A DNA stretch of 28,145 bases, from the NCBI GenBank assembly GCA_943704525.1, contig CALSCQ010001250.1, forward strand, positions 1 to 28,145, given 5' to 3'. Positions 26,848-28,145 of this stretch are shown here, piece by piece (position 1 is the first letter of the stretch; the number at the start of each line of letters is the position of its first letter). Below the pieces are notes generated by a model. The model had not been told where the DNA came from, searched no databases, and saw only the letters and a list, made by a program, of their open reading frames with translations. This stretch comes from Pigoraptor vietnamica. Its lineage: Eukaryota > Opisthokonta > Filasterea. Both the position numbers and the translations under genes were made by a program.

Positions 26848-28145
26848 ATGTTCAAGCTCGACAAAAACAGGGTAAGCGCTGCTTATATTACACCTGTGCG
26901 CGCGTGTGTGTGTGTCGTGTGTGTTCGTTCGCATCGCACGCCCTATGGCTTTAGGTTTGTTATCGGAAGGATGGTTGTTTTCCATTCGCCCTCACGTGGC
27001 ATGCTATTGTTGTATTCGTGTTGCTGCTGTTTCCGTAGCGCACGGGTGAGGAGCGCGCTTCCAACCCCCGCCGCCAGTTGTAATGCGTTGCTTTTTTTTA
27101 TTCACCCTCGTGTTCATATTGTATTTGTGTTGCTGCTGTTTCATAGCGCATGGGTGGTGTTGTGGGCATCGAGGGCTCACTGCGAGGTGATATTTGCGCG
27201 CCACAGACATTCCGTCCGGCGAAGAAATTTGAGAAGGACTCGCTGCGGTACAAGCTGCTCAAGCAGACAAAAGCGTCGCTGGGCGTGGGCGAGCAGCTGC
27301 GCAACATTGTGCGGTTGCCGCAGGGCGAGGACCTCAACGAATGGCTTGCTGTTCACGGTGCGTTGCGTGGAAGAGCCGGCGATCTCAGTTGATTGTGCGG
27401 GTCTGTGAGGAGATGGGAGGGGGGAGCGGAGAGCGGGGGAGCGAGGGCGCGGGGGAGCGAGGGCGGGAGCGAGGGCGCGGGGGAGCGAGGGATAGCGTCG
27501 ATGGACGCTAATATGTTGCCATAAGGAACTGTGGAGATAGAGCTTCAGCGACGAGGAGGAGTCTTGCGGCGCTGTCGTGTGCTTATGGTCCACTGTTGCC
27601 TTTTTGCGCCGCAGTGGTCGACTTCTTCAACCGCATCAATCTGATTTACGGCACCGTCGGCGAGTTTTGCGATGAGAAGACGTGCCCCACCATGTCCGCC
27701 GGCAAGCAGTGGGTGGCTGCTGCTCTCGCCGTCTGATGTAGCCGTGCGCAATCTCATCGGACGTTGTTGACGTATGCGCGCGCGTACAAATTAGAGCACG
27801 AACGCTCCCACGCACGCACTCGCGCGCTTGCACGATCTGCGGTGTAATGCCACGTGGCCTGACACGAGCACCCCGCTGCCAGATATGAGTACCACTGGAT
27901 GGACGGCGAGAAGTACAAGAAGCCGACGTCGATGCCTGCGCACGAATATGTTGCGCTGCTCATGGAGTGGATTGAGCGGCAGGTGAACGACGAGGACATT
28001 TTCCCGTCCAAAGTCGGTGGGTGCTGAAGGGGCATTCCTGCGTCGTCGTACTTGCGGATGAATCGTCACGACGCTGCGCTTCTCTCTTCTATTTGGTGTT
28101 GTCCGCTTCTGGTGTGTGGGCAGTGGTGCTCAGCGGCGTATGTCC
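26848..28145 (+). CDS. MOB3: MOB kinase activator, MOB3-like (5' part; continues past window)
   Basis: Four exons are visible: 26848-26871, 27207-27357, 27615-27708 and 27883-28016, in frame. They give [79 protein letters not shown] and [10 protein letters not shown]. The order and wording are those of MOB proteins; [14 protein letters not shown] and KYKKPT favour the MOB3 group over MOB1. The two cysteines of EFCDEKTC are the first half of the family's zinc site. MOB proteins bind and activate NDR/LATS or MST-type kinases in the cytosol (Hippo/MEN-like signalling). The next family segment (PFPKNF) is not found before 28145, so the rest, about half of a ~215-residue protein, lies outside. An AG at 28123-28124 would give a non-matching continuation and is not taken as the acceptor. 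Confidence 0.95.
26980..27157 (+). repeat. Imperfect duplication within MOB3-like intron 1
   Basis: Two related segments, about 26980-27048 and 27094-27157, share CATTCGCCCTC/TATTCACCCTC and then GTGTTGCTGCTGTTT, ending near CGTAGCGCACGGG and CATAGCGCATGGG. The offset is about 110 bases. Both end in an AG that could act as a weak acceptor, but only the AG at 27206 gives a MOB reading frame. Confidence 0.6.
27411..27493 (+). repeat. G-rich repeat (GGGGGAGCGAGGGCGC) in MOB3-like intron 2
   Basis: A run of imperfect 14-16 base units such as GGGGGAGCGAGGGCGC occupies the middle of the intron 27358-27614. It has many G-runs of three or more at short spacing on the sense strand, as needed for G-quadruplex folding in the pre-mRNA. 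The G/A run at the first bases of the window has similar composition. Confidence 0.8.

Noticed and set aside
28123-28145. Start of MOB exon 5 at the AG before the window edge
   Set aside because: The frame after this AG reads VVLSGVC, whereas MOB proteins continue VPFPKNF; the true exon is probably beyond the window.

Overview
This is nuclear DNA from a GC-rich, intron-dense unicellular eukaryote. Eight protein-coding genes can be supported. Six are split by short introns (47 inferred 5' splice sites, mostly GTG-type) and two are intronless. The gene content (MOB co-activator, MEKK-type kinase, an SREBP-like membrane-tethered bHLH factor, TMEM134 and the cilium-associated LRRC72) fits a flagellated protist related to animals and fungi, such as an apusomonad- or choanoflagellate-grade organism. 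The species cannot be fixed from the sequence alone. No rRNA, tRNA, CRISPR, transposase, retroelement or virus-like gene was recognised.

Layout. The first four genes lie on the minus strand: a TMEM134-like small membrane protein (631-1610), an intronless secreted cysteine-rich protein (2376-3170), a 13-exon ankyrin-repeat MAPKKK of 1282 residues (3508-9093), and an 8-exon receptor-like protein of 1351 residues (10496-15611) that joins a Bmp/PnrA-type ligand-binding domain, a kelch propeller and a polytopic membrane region. The strand switches once, in an 820-bp intergenic segment (15612-16431) with a ~60-bp tandem repeat and an X-box-like site. The last four genes lie on the plus strand: an LRRC72-like protein (16432-18592), an intronless Kazal-domain single-pass protein with a Gly/Gln repeat stalk and a PPxY tail (19463-21208), a 15-exon SREBP-like factor of 974 residues (21999-26493), and the 5' part of a MOB3-like gene (26848 to the window edge).

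The most interesting items are as follows. (1) The SREBP-like gene has a bHLH domain, an Asn-Pro motif ending its first membrane helix, a short loop, a second helix and a long C-terminal domain. However, it carries the ordinary bHLH arginine where SREBPs carry their diagnostic tyrosine. (2) The Bmp-kelch-multipass fusion. (3) An in-frame, stop-free 90-nt candidate GC-AG intron in the LRRC72 gene. (4) A strong preference for GTGCGT donors, 10 of 12 in the kinase gene. (5) A ten-copy 19-bp repeat ending an intron, each copy carrying a branch-point-like TACTCAC.

Gene models were built by hand from splice signals, reading phase and remembered family alignments. They are not a cluster with a single obvious function; signalling, trafficking, lipid-type transcription control and ciliary genes are interspersed.
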